Below, in pieces: positions 1 to 6,916 of a DNA stretch of 14,791 nucleotides (position 1 is the first letter of the stretch; each line of letters begins with the position of its first letter). The translations under genes were made by a program, and so were the position numbers. The notes below the pieces were generated by a model. It searched no databases and was not told where the DNA came from. It saw only the letters and a list, made by a program, of their open reading frames with translations. Source of the DNA: CAYLUN01 sp964386865 (lineage in GTDB: Bacteria > Verrucomicrobiota > Kiritimatiellia > RFP12 > UBA1067); assembly GCA_964386865.1 (NCBI GenBank), contig CAYLUN010000118.1, positions 1-14,791 of the forward strand, written 5' to 3'.

Positions 1-154
1 GGCGATGCGCGGACGGCAAGGGGCTGCCGTCCCTACCGGGGGCGATGCGCGGACGGCAAGGGGCTGCCGTCCCTACCGGGGATACGCGGACGGCAGGGGC
101 TGCCGTCCCTGCCGGGGGCGATGCGCGGACGGCAAGGGGCTGCCGTCCCTACCG
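1..154. repeat. Four tandem copies of a 36-40 bp hairpin repeat
   Basis: Units lie at 1-40, 41-80, 81-116 (a shorter variant) and 117-154; the first may continue beyond the window edge. Each unit carries a perfect 8-bp inverted repeat, GGACGGCA and TGCCGTCC, with a loop of 5 or 6 bases: arms at 11-18/25-32, 51-58/65-72, 88-95/101-108 and 127-134/141-148. The minus-strand gene to the right ends inside the last unit, whose CTA at 149-151 reads TAG on the minus strand. The array could act as a transcript-end structure for that operon, although it has no T-run, or it could be a REP-like dispersed element. No transposase is visible nearby. Confidence 0.9.
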
Positions 155-880
155 TTCTGCCGTGTAGCAGGAGCAGATGCCGAAGGTGTAGCGCTCGCAG
201 CGGCAGTCTGAGAAGCCCGCCTCGAGTAGCAGCGCCAGCATGGCCTCGCCTTGAGGCACCTGCTCGATCGAGGCGGGTAGGTAGGCGTACTCGCGGGCGA
301 GGCCGGTGAGCAGCCGTCCCGCAAGCGGAATCCAGCGGCGCAGATAGAGCCGGTGCAGGCGCCGCAGCGGCCAGGCCTGCGGCTCGGACAGCTCAAGGAG
401 CACAAGCCGCCCGCCGGGCTTGAGCACGCGGCGCAGCTCGCGGAAGCCGGCGGCGAGGCTCTCGAAATTGCGCACGCCGAAGGCGGCGGTCGCGGCGTCG
501 AAGGTCGCGTCGGGAAACGCCAGCGCAAGGCCGTCGCCGACTTGGAGCGTCACGCGCCCGCCCAGTCTGGCGGCCGCGACTTTCACGCGCCCGAGCGCCA
601 GCATGGCCTCCGAGAGGTCCACGCCCGTCACCTGCGCCTGCGGCAGCAGCCGGGCCGCCAGCAGCGCGAAGTCGCCTGTGCCCGTCGCGACGTCGAGAAC
701 GCGCGCCGGCGCGGCGCGGCGCAGCGGCGCGAGCGCCCGTCGGCGCCAGCTGCGGTCGAGCCCCAGGGAGAGCACGCGGTTCATCAGGTCATAGCGCCGC
801 GCCAGCGTGTCAAAGGCTCGCGCGATCTGCTCGCGCTTGCCCTCGCCGGTGCCGTAGGGGGTGACTGTTTCAACGCTCAT
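149..880 (-). CDS. ubiE/menG: UbiE/MenG-type quinone C-methyltransferase
   Basis: A 243-aa class I SAM-dependent methyltransferase of the UbiE/COQ5 family, near the family's usual length. It would methylate demethylmenaquinone (or the ubiquinone precursor) in the cytoplasm. The N-terminal signature YDLMN is at residues 30-34, with the conserved Trp at 45. The His expected in this signature is Asp42 here. The SAM-binding loop DVATGTGD is at 63-70, the acidic ribose-binding residue is probably Asp88, GVRNF is at 135-139, and the second signature RVLKPGG is at 151-157. The end is family-like (FGICSCYTA), followed by two residues and a TAG that lies in the hairpin repeat. The gap to the radical SAM gene upstream is 45 bases, filled by octamer repeats, and I see no good Shine-Dalgarno before this ATG. 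It is probably the last gene of a three-gene operon. Menaquinone is the likelier substrate only if the host is an anaerobe. Confidence 0.93.
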   Translation of the reverse strand: MSVETVTPYGTGEGKREQIARAFDTLARRYDLMNRVLSLGLDRSWRRRALAPLRRAAPARVLDVATGTGDFALLAARLLPQAQVTGVDLSEAMLALGRVKVAAARLGGRVTLQVGDGLALAFPDATFDAATAAFGVRNFESLAAGFRELRRVLKPGGRLVLLELSEPQAWPLRRLHRLYLRRWIPLAGRLLTGLAREYAYLPASIEQVPQGEAMLALLLEAGFSDCRCERYTFGICSCYTAER

Positions 881-889
881 TAAGGGGAG

Positions 890-929
890 GCTGTTGGGCT
901 GTTAGGTTGTTAGGCTGTAAGGCTGTTAG
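890..929. repeat. Five 8-bp tandem repeats between two genes
   Basis: Five units at 890-897, 898-905, 906-913, 914-921 and 922-929 follow the pattern GCTGTTAG with single-base variation. They fill nearly all of the gap between the radical SAM gene and the ubiE-like gene. The TTA at 926-928 in the last unit is the TAA stop of the radical SAM gene when read on the minus strand. Confidence 0.85.
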
Positions 930-2368
930 GTGGAGGCGAGGCGTTTGACGCTCGGGTCTGCGCCGTTGAGGTCGGCCGCGATCAGGCGGTCGGCTTCGCG
1001 AGCGTCGAGTCCGCGGGCCTCGGCGAGGTGGTCGCGAAGGTGCCGGGCGAGCCGGGGCAGGCCGATGGCGAAGAGGCGGCCCTCCTCCGCGTGGATGCGG
1101 TCGGCGAGCGCCTGATAGGTTCGAAAGGTCTCGCTTCCGGATGCGGCGCGGAGCGCGGTCGCCGCGTGCGGGAAGCGGCCCCGGTTGTGAACCAGCTCCC
1201 AGCAGCGGGCGAAGCGCTGGAGGCGCAGCAGGGTCTCGAAGCCCATCGCGTCGGAGCGCAGCAGCTCGTAGGGCGGCGCGGGGTTGAACGTCAGGCCGAG
1301 CTGGTCGGCCTCGCGCGCCAGCCGCGTGCCGGGCAGTCCCTTGAGCAGGTTCACCTGGAGTTCGGGCGGGTCGCACGCTTCCACCAGCGTGTCGAAGCCC
1401 TGCGTGAAGGAGGCCTCGTCCTCGCCGGGCAAGCCGAAGATGAGGTCGGCGTGCACGACGGCGCCGGTGTGCCGCGTGAGGAAGCGAAGATTGGCGAGGG
1501 TTTGCGCCGTGTCGGGGCTGCGCCCGACGGCGGCGGCCACGCTCGAGTTCAGGGTCTGGATGCCCGCCTCGAGGTGGAGCGTGCCGCGCGGGAAGGCCGC
1601 GATGCGCGAGGCGACGCCGGCGTGCAGGTGATCGGCGTTGATTTCGAAGTGCAGCGAGGTGTCCGGCGTGACGCGGGCGAGGAAGAAGTCCAGCAGGGCC
1701 GCCGCGTGGTCGGCGGGCGCGTTGAAGCTGCGGTCGAGAAACTTGTAGCGCCGCAGGCCTCGCTGCCACAGGCGGTCGAGCGCGGGCAGGAGGCGGTCGA
1801 GCGGGATGAGCCGCAGGCCGGTGCCCGCCGAGGTGCAGTAGGCGCAGGCGTAAGGGCAGCCGCGCGAGGCCTCGGCGTAGACGGTGCGCTGCACGAGGTC
1901 GGCGTCGGTGTAGAGATCGTAGGGCAGCGCGAGCGTGGCGGGGTCTTCGGGCGGGGGCGTGAGGAGGGCTGTAGGCTGTAGGCTGAAGGCTGTAGGCTGT
2001 GAACAGAGGGCGCGGAAGGCGGTCTCGCCTTCGCCCACAATCACGGCTTCGAAGAGCGCGGCCTGCGCGTAGTCGACGGTCAGTTCGGGGCCGCCCGCGA
2101 CGAGGCGGATCTGCGGCGCGACCGCGCGTAGGATGCGGGCGGCGGCCTCGACGAGACGCACGTTCCAGAGGTAGACCGAGAGACCGACGATTCGCGGGCG
2201 GCGGCCGACGATCTGCTCGGCGAGCTGGAGCGGCGTGACGTCGAGGTCGGTTTCGAGGATGTCGGCGGCGCCAGCCAGCGGCCCGAGGTTCGCGCGCAGC
2301 GAGCGGGCCGCGTAGGAGCAGTGGCTGTAGCGCGCGTTGACGGAGACCAGCAGGATGTCGCAGGTCAC
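926..2368 (-). CDS. B12-binding-domain radical SAM protein (DUF4080-like)
   Basis: A 480-aa cytoplasmic protein. Residues 1 to about 118 look like a cobalamin-binding-type Rossmann domain: it opens with ILLVSVNARYSH and has VGEGE at 111-115. The radical SAM core follows, with the iron-sulfur motif CxxxCxxC at Cys171, Cys175 and Cys178, and a C-terminal extension like that of DUF4080 proteins. No DxHxxG cobalamin-ligand motif is visible, so base-off B12 binding is not certain. The substrate is unknown. The GTG start at 2368 is chosen because it overlaps the TGA stop of the upstream esterase (GTGA) and because the family's N-terminal motif begins just after it; the open frame runs further upstream but only as a shadow of the esterase. 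The linker at residues 123-134 is encoded by heptad tandem repeats (1968-2002). The TAA stop lies in a second tandem repeat. Confidence 0.87.
   Translation of the reverse strand: MTCDILLVSVNARYSHCSYAARSLRANLGPLAGAADILETDLDVTPLQLAEQIVGRRPRIVGLSVYLWNVRLVEAAARILRAVAPQIRLVAGGPELTVDYAQAALFEAVIVGEGETAFRALCSQPTAFSLQPTALLTPPPEDPATLALPYDLYTDADLVQRTVYAEASRGCPYACAYCTSAGTGLRLIPLDRLLPALDRLWQRGLRRYKFLDRSFNAPADHAAALLDFFLARVTPDTSLHFEINADHLHAGVASRIAAFPRGTLHLEAGIQTLNSSVAAAVGRSPDTAQTLANLRFLTRHTGAVVHADLIFGLPGEDEASFTQGFDTLVEACDPPELQVNLLKGLPGTRLAREADQLGLTFNPAPPYELLRSDAMGFETLLRLQRFARCWELVHNRGRFPHAATALRAASGSETFRTYQALADRIHAEEGRLFAIGLPRLARHLRDHLAEARGLDAREADRLIAADLNGADPSVKRLAST
1968..2002. repeat. Five 7-bp tandem repeats inside the radical SAM gene
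   Basis: Heptads at 1968-1974, 1975-1981, 1982-1988, 1989-1995 and 1996-2002 follow GCTGTAG, with one internal change in the third unit and a changed end in the fifth. They are read through in frame as a Ser/Gln/Pro/Thr/Ala-rich stretch at about residues 123-134, between the N-terminal domain and the radical SAM core. They resemble the octamers at 890-929, so one mechanism may have made both. Confidence 0.85.
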
Positions 2369-4401
2369 TTGCAACGTTCGATGTCCCCGCGCGTGGTGTA
2401 GGTCTTGATGAGGTCTGCGACGGGCGTGGGGTCGTCGAGCCCGTGCGGGTGGTGGCCGACGCCGGGCTTGTGGAAGACGTTGATTGTGCCGCCGAGGGCC
2501 TTGTAGCGCGCTTCGATGATGGCGGTGTTCTCCTCCACGGGCACGACGTCGTCCGCATCGCCCACGACGTGGATGAGCGGGACGCCGACTTTGGCCAGCG
2601 GCTCCAGAATGTCGACGGGGTTCCCCTTGAAAGCCAGCGCCTCGGCCTCGTCCTTGAAATCGTACAGTTTCATCAGGCTGGCCCAGTCGCCCTTGCTGCC
2701 TTTGCCTTTGCCCTTGCCGCCGGGCCAGCTCTTGAAGTCGCACACGGGCGCGTCGCCGTAGACGCAGACGACGCGGCTGGGGTTGCGCGCGGCGAAGCGG
2801 TAGGCGTAGAGCCCGCCGCGGCTGACGCCGATGAGCGTCCCTTGGGGGCTCAGCCCCTTGGCGACGATGTGGCTGTAGAAGGCGTCGAGGTGCGCTTGGG
2901 CCGAGGGGGCTCCGAAGGTGTTGCCGACGCTCATGTGGACGTAGTAGAACCCGTCCTCAACGAGCTTCATCACGCCTGTTCGGCTGTCGAATGCGGTGGG
3001 GAACTCCAGGCACCAGACCCACGGGTTGCCGGGGCGCGGATTGGGCGGCACGGCGACCCAGCAGGGGCAGCCGTCGACGGTGAAGGTGTGGCGCGTGAAG
3101 GTCTTCCACGTGTCGGTCTTGGTCGGCTGCCAGTCGATCGCGCGGCCGAAGGCGCGGTCTGTGAAGGCGAGGTAGCAGTCCCAGTCGTAGCGCGAAACCG
3201 AGTGCTCGCCGGGGCGGCGGTGGTAGGCGAGGTGCGTGGAAGAGGAGGGCGCCATTTCGGCGGGCCACGCGGTTGCGGGCAGGCCGGGCAGGCCGAGGAA
3301 CTGCCACGCCGGCTCGGCGGCCTTCATGCTGAGGAACTCGCCGTACGGGTCGAACCACGCGCCGGGGAAGCTCGACACATAGAGGCGGCGCGGCGCGACG
3401 CAGGCGAGCAGCATGTGCTGGTCGAAGGGGAGCGCGGCCTCGTTGTCGCTGTACTTCCGGAAGTTGCCGCAGAACCAGTGAGGGAAGTTCTGGTTCTGGA
3501 GCGCGACGTTCTCGCCGAAGTCGCGCTTGGCGAGCGGCGTGCCGCCGCCGCCGGTCTGCACCGGGATGACGACCGCGAAGCGCTCGTCCTTGGCGCCGGC
3601 GAGCAGCGCGGCCTTGGCGAGGCGGGAGAGGCCGATGACGGCGACCTGCTTGGCGTCGAGGGCGGGCTCCCGCTCGATCAGGTCCATGCCGCGCATCAGG
3701 CCCCAGGCCCAGGCTGCGAGCGAGGTGGTGTAGTTGCCTGGGACCGGCCGCGGCGGCGGAAAGAGCGCGTGCACGCCGTTGGTGTAGCCGTCGTCGTAGT
3801 CGGGGTCGATGTCGCCGTAGCAGGCGGTGGCCAGCGCGTAGCCGCGCGCGAGCAGCGTCTCGACGGGCCAGTTGCCGCTGTCCGTGGCGCGGCCTTTCTC
3901 GGATGGCCGGTTGTTCGCGACGCCGTGCTTGTCATTGTTGCGTAGCCAGCAGGTGGCGACGGGCACGGCTGGGTTTGCGCTGACGGCGTGGTTGCCGTGA
4001 AAGTTGAGCCCGACAAAGACCGGCGCGGGCGCGGCCTGCTTGGGGACGTAGAGGAGCCAGTCGATGCGGGGGCCGGCGTCGCTGTCGGAGAACCACATGC
4101 GGAGCTGCTTGCGCGTGGCGCGGCCGCCGAAGGCGTCGCCGCTTTCGAGCACGGCGATGCGGACGGTGGCGGGCGCGGGCGGAACCGTGCCGTACATCTG
4201 GTCCTCGAAGAGCGCGAGGATCTCTTCACGCCGCTTCGGCCACTGGCCGGCCGAGGTCAGCTTCGTGCCGTCGCGGAACGTGAGCGGATCGGGCAGCGTA
4301 TAGGGGGCGACCTTCGCCTCGTCGGTGTTGGCGGGACGGGCGAGCGCTCCAAACGCGTACGCGCCGCAGCAGGCGAGAAGGGTCAGGCTCTTGTTTTTCA
4401 T
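2365..4401 (-). CDS. Exported CE15-type glucuronoyl esterase fused to a second alpha/beta hydrolase
   Basis: A 678-aa protein with an N-terminal signal peptide (probable cleavage after Ala21; Cys11 is too early for a convincing lipobox). Residues about 30-430 match carbohydrate esterase family 15, which cleaves ester bonds between lignin alcohols and glucuronoyl groups of xylan. The nucleophile elbow GLSRLAK places the serine at 259; the family normally has Gly where Ala262 stands. The likely catalytic His400 lies in HRRPGEH, followed by DW at 406-407. Residues about 435-678 form a second hydrolase with elbow GVSRGG (Ser527), probable acid Asp617 in GDADDVVP and probable His650. A Gly/Lys-rich insert sits at 561-570. 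CE15 enzymes alone are usually about 400 aa, so the extra 250 residues are a true fusion. The ATG at 4401 starts the signal peptide; no strong Shine-Dalgarno is seen. It heads the minus-strand operon. Substrate specificity, especially of the second domain, is inferred. Confidence 0.85.
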   Translation of the reverse strand: MKNKSLTLLACCGAYAFGALARPANTDEAKVAPYTLPDPLTFRDGTKLTSAGQWPKRREEILALFEDQMYGTVPPAPATVRIAVLESGDAFGGRATRKQLRMWFSDSDAGPRIDWLLYVPKQAAPAPVFVGLNFHGNHAVSANPAVPVATCWLRNNDKHGVANNRPSEKGRATDSGNWPVETLLARGYALATACYGDIDPDYDDGYTNGVHALFPPPRPVPGNYTTSLAAWAWGLMRGMDLIEREPALDAKQVAVIGLSRLAKAALLAGAKDERFAVVIPVQTGGGGTPLAKRDFGENVALQNQNFPHWFCGNFRKYSDNEAALPFDQHMLLACVAPRRLYVSSFPGAWFDPYGEFLSMKAAEPAWQFLGLPGLPATAWPAEMAPSSSTHLAYHRRPGEHSVSRYDWDCYLAFTDRAFGRAIDWQPTKTDTWKTFTRHTFTVDGCPCWVAVPPNPRPGNPWVWCLEFPTAFDSRTGVMKLVEDGFYYVHMSVGNTFGAPSAQAHLDAFYSHIVAKGLSPQGTLIGVSRGGLYAYRFAARNPSRVVCVYGDAPVCDFKSWPGGKGKGKGSKGDWASLMKLYDFKDEAEALAFKGNPVDILEPLAKVGVPLIHVVGDADDVVPVEENTAIIEARYKALGGTINVFHKPGVGHHPHGLDDPTPVADLIKTYTTRGDIERCK

Positions 4402-4543
4402 GCGTGGATTATCGCATTTCCATCGGTCGTGTCAACGCAGTCTGCGTCGGAGGCGAGCTGGCGAGGCTCCCCATATCCTTCGTTTGCCTGATGGGCAAGG
4501 GCCGGCCGTCTGTGGTAAACTCGGCTCAAAGGGAGATTGGCCG
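4402..4543. other. Divergent intergenic region
   Basis: 142 bases separate the minus-strand esterase from the plus-strand transporter, so promoters in both directions are expected here. I cannot point to a convincing -35/-10 pair. A short inverted repeat, TTGCC and GGCAA around a 5-base loop, lies at 4485-4499. The Shine-Dalgarno GGGAG at 4531-4535 belongs to the transporter. Confidence 0.5.
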
Positions 4544-5929
4544 ATGAGCCCCTGGGCGTTTTTCAAAGCCGCGCCCCACCTGCCGGCGGGCGGCACGCGC
4601 GACGAGCAGGCCCGCAAATACCGCCGCCTGCGCATGGCGGCCGTGGGCGTGATGGTGGTGGTCTACGGGCTCTATTACGTCTGCCGCCTCAGCCTGAACG
4701 TGATGAAGAAGCCGCTGGTGGACTCCGGCTACCTCTCTACCGAGCAGCTCGGCTACATCGGCTCGGCGCTCTTCTTCGCCTACGCGGTCGGCAAGTGCGC
4801 GAACGGTTTCCTGGCGGACCGCAGCGACATCCGCAAATTCATGTCGTTCGGCCTGCTGGCCTCGGCGCTGGCGAACCTGGCGCTCGGCTTCCACATGCCC
4901 GCGCTGCTCTTTGCGGCGCTGTGGGGCCTCAACGGCTACGCGCAGTCGATGGGCGCGCCCGCCTGCGTGGTGGGGCTGGCTCGCTGGTTCAACAATCGCG
5001 AGCGCGGCACCTACTACGGCGTTTGGTGCACGAGCCACAACTTGGGCGAGGCGCTGACCTTTGTCCTGACCTCGCTGGTCGTGTCGTCGTTCGGCTGGCA
5101 GTGGGGGTTCGCGGGCGCGGCGCTGTTCGGCGCCGCGGGCGCGGCGCTGGCTTGGCTCTTCTACCGCGACAGCCCGCAGAGCGAGGGGCTTCCGTCGATC
5201 ATCGAGTGGTCGGGCGAGCCCGTGCCGCCGGAGCAGGCGCGCGAGCACGCGTCGGTGGGGGCGGGCCAGAAAGCCGTGCTGGCCAACTGGGCCGTGTGGA
5301 TGCTCGCCCTGTCGAGCGCCTTCATCTACGTGTCCCGGTATGCCATCAATAGCTGGGGCATCTACTTTCTAGAGATGAAGAAGGGCTACACGAACCTCGA
5401 GGCCAGCTCGATCATCTCTGTCAACGCGATTTGCGGGCTTGTGGGCACGCTCTGCTGCGGCGTGCTCTCCGATAAGCTGTTCGGCGGGCGGCGCAACGTC
5501 CCCGCGCTGATCTTCGGCGTGATGAACACCGTGGCGCTCTGCCTCTTCCTGCTGGTTCCCGGCGCGCACAAGGCCGTGGATGTGCTGGCGATGGTGCTGT
5601 TCGGAACGTCGATCGGCGTGCTCTTCTGCTTCCTCGGCGGGCTGATGGCCGTGGACGTGGCGCCCAAGAACGCGGCGGGCGCGGCGCTCGGCGTGGTCGG
5701 CATCGCCTCCTATCTCGGCGCGGGCGTTCAGGACATCGTGAGCGGCTATCTGATCAAGTCGCAGGGCGTGGCTGAGGGCGGCAAGAACGTGTACGAATTT
5801 GCCCACTCGGCGTTTGCGCTTGGGGGGCGGACGGTCGAGATCGACCACATCGCGCTCTTCTGGATCGGGGCGTCGCTGCTCTCGCTCCTGTGCGCGCTGA
5901 CGGTCTGGAACGTGAAGCCACGGGAGTGA
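4544..5929 (+). CDS. Organophosphate:phosphate antiporter, GlpT/UhpT family
   Basis: A 461-aa inner-membrane transporter of the OPA branch of the major facilitator superfamily, which exchanges phosphate for sugar phosphates or glycerol-3-phosphate. Hydrophobic segments fit about 12 helices with a central loop near 210-245. The family signature runs from ARWF (146-149) through RERG (152-155) to SHN (164-166). The residues known to bind phosphate in E. coli GlpT (Arg45, His165, Arg269) have counterparts in Arg48 (YYVCR), His165 (TSHN) and Arg265 (YVSRY). The start at 4544 follows GGGAG with an 8-base spacer and gives a family-like N-terminus; the longer open frame upstream is unlikely to be coding. 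The next gene is an exported glycerophosphodiesterase, so glycerol-3-phosphate is the favoured substrate, but hexose phosphate or a sensor role (UhpC-like) is not excluded. Confidence 0.9.
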   Translation: MSPWAFFKAAPHLPAGGTRDEQARKYRRLRMAAVGVMVVVYGLYYVCRLSLNVMKKPLVDSGYLSTEQLGYIGSALFFAYAVGKCANGFLADRSDIRKFMSFGLLASALANLALGFHMPALLFAALWGLNGYAQSMGAPACVVGLARWFNNRERGTYYGVWCTSHNLGEALTFVLTSLVVSSFGWQWGFAGAALFGAAGAALAWLFYRDSPQSEGLPSIIEWSGEPVPPEQAREHASVGAGQKAVLANWAVWMLALSSAFIYVSRYAINSWGIYFLEMKKGYTNLEASSIISVNAICGLVGTLCCGVLSDKLFGGRRNVPALIFGVMNTVALCLFLLVPGAHKAVDVLAMVLFGTSIGVLFCFLGGLMAVDVAPKNAAGAALGVVGIASYLGAGVQDIVSGYLIKSQGVAEGGKNVYEFAHSAFALGGRTVEIDHIALFWIGASLLSLLCALTVWNVKPRE

Positions 5930-5948
5930 GAGAGGCTGGGGAGCTTCA

Positions 5949-6000
5949 CCGCTCAACGCTCAGCGCTGAGCGGTGTTCCATGCGCGTTGGGCGTTGAGCG
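5949..6000. repeat. Nested inverted repeats in the transporter-phosphodiesterase gap
   Basis: A perfect 10-bp inverted repeat (CGCTCAACGC at 5950-5959, GCGTTGAGCG at 5991-6000) encloses a 14-bp perfect palindrome (GCTCAGCGCTGAGC, 5958-5971). CCGCTCA at 5949-5955 can instead pair with TGAGCGG at 5967-5973. The left half also reads as heptads (GCTCAAC, GCTCAGC, GCTGAGC). There is no T-run, so it is more likely an mRNA-stabilising or processing structure, or a dispersed repeat, than a terminator. Confidence 0.8.
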
Positions 6001-6027
6001 CTTACTGAAGAAGAGGGGAGCAAGGCG

Positions 6028-6849
6028 ATGAGGAAGGCAGGGGTTATGGCGAATGCGGTTGGTCTGGCGCTGACGGTCTCGGGGCAGACAGAGGCGCAGG
6101 CTGCTGTACTACGAGCTCCGCAGGAGGTGCCGCAGATCATCGCACACCGGGGCGGGTCGCTTGAACAGGACGAAAACACGCTGGGCGCGATCCAGAGCAG
6201 CTACGAGCGGGGCGTCAGGGGCTTCGAGGTCGATGTGCGCCTGACCCAAGACCGCCGCATCGTGCTGCTGCACGACGACACGCTGGAGCGCACCACAGAC
6301 GGTAAGGGCAAGGTCGAGTGCATGACGTCGCAGGAGATCGCGTCGGCGCGGACGAAGAAGTCCGGCCAGCCCGTGCCGTATCTGGAGCAGCTGTTCGACT
6401 TCCTGAGGGACAAGGAGGGCGTGTCGCTTCAGGTCGAGATCAAAGGAGGCAAGTATTCGGACGCCGATTTGACCGAGATGTGCGGCATCATGACGAAGAT
6501 GGTTCAGGAGCGCATCGATCCGGCCAAGGTCGTCTTCATCTGCTTCGAAACCAACGCTCTGCAGAAGATCAAGCTGCTGAACCCCAGGCAGCAGACCTGC
6601 CTCGTGGCCAGCGCGGTGGGCCCGGAGCTGATCAAAGCGGCCAAGGAGGTCGGCGCCGAGTATCTGTCCGTGCAGATCAACAACCTCTACCGAGCCTTTG
6701 TCAAGGATGCGCACAAGGCGGGACTCAAGGTGACCACCTGGACCGTCAAGAAGCCCGACGACGCGCAGCTTGCGATCTTGCTGGGCACGGACTACGTGAC
6801 CACCGATATCCCCGCCGCCCAGCTCGAGCAGAAGACGGCCAGACCGTAA
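6028..6849 (+). CDS. Exported glycerophosphodiester phosphodiesterase
   Basis: A 273-aa GDPD-family enzyme that hydrolyses glycerophosphodiesters to glycerol-3-phosphate and an alcohol. A signal peptide is visible, with probable cleavage after AQA at residue 25. The catalytic and metal-binding pattern is complete: His40-Arg41 (HRG), Glu49 in ENT, Glu67 and Asp69 (FEVDV), His82 (LHDD) and the EIK motif near 137. The length is that of small single-domain enzymes such as UgpQ, not of periplasmic GlpQ, which is longer. The start is well supported: GGGGAG at 6015-6020 is 7 bases before the ATG. It lies 98 bases after the OPA transporter, with an inverted repeat between them, which suggests an export-cleave-import pair. 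The true phosphodiester (phospholipid headgroup, glycerophospho-sugar or teichoic-like polymer) cannot be told. Confidence 0.92.
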   Translation: MRKAGVMANAVGLALTVSGQTEAQAAVLRAPQEVPQIIAHRGGSLEQDENTLGAIQSSYERGVRGFEVDVRLTQDRRIVLLHDDTLERTTDGKGKVECMTSQEIASARTKKSGQPVPYLEQLFDFLRDKEGVSLQVEIKGGKYSDADLTEMCGIMTKMVQERIDPAKVVFICFETNALQKIKLLNPRQQTCLVASAVGPELIKAAKEVGAEYLSVQINNLYRAFVKDAHKAGLKVTTWTVKKPDDAQLAILLGTDYVTTDIPAAQLEQKTARP

Positions 6850-6916
6850 GGAGCGATCTCCGCGCTTGCCAGCGCAGGGCGGGAGTGGTTTAATAACGCT
6901 AGAAAGGTTGTTCGAT

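Noticed and set aside
1..154. CRISPR array
   Set aside because: Units are contiguous with no unique spacers, each with an internal stem, so this is a tandem hairpin repeat.
870..2558. Long minus-strand open frame of 562 codons overlapping the radical SAM gene
   Set aside because: It is Arg/Pro-rich shadow translation in GC-rich DNA with no recognisable motif. The overlapping frame has a clear CxxxCxxC radical SAM core.
2443..3945. 500-codon plus-strand open frame opposite the esterase
   Set aside because: Compositionally biased (Val/Ala/Gly/Arg/Glu) antisense frame. The minus strand has two full hydrolase active sites.
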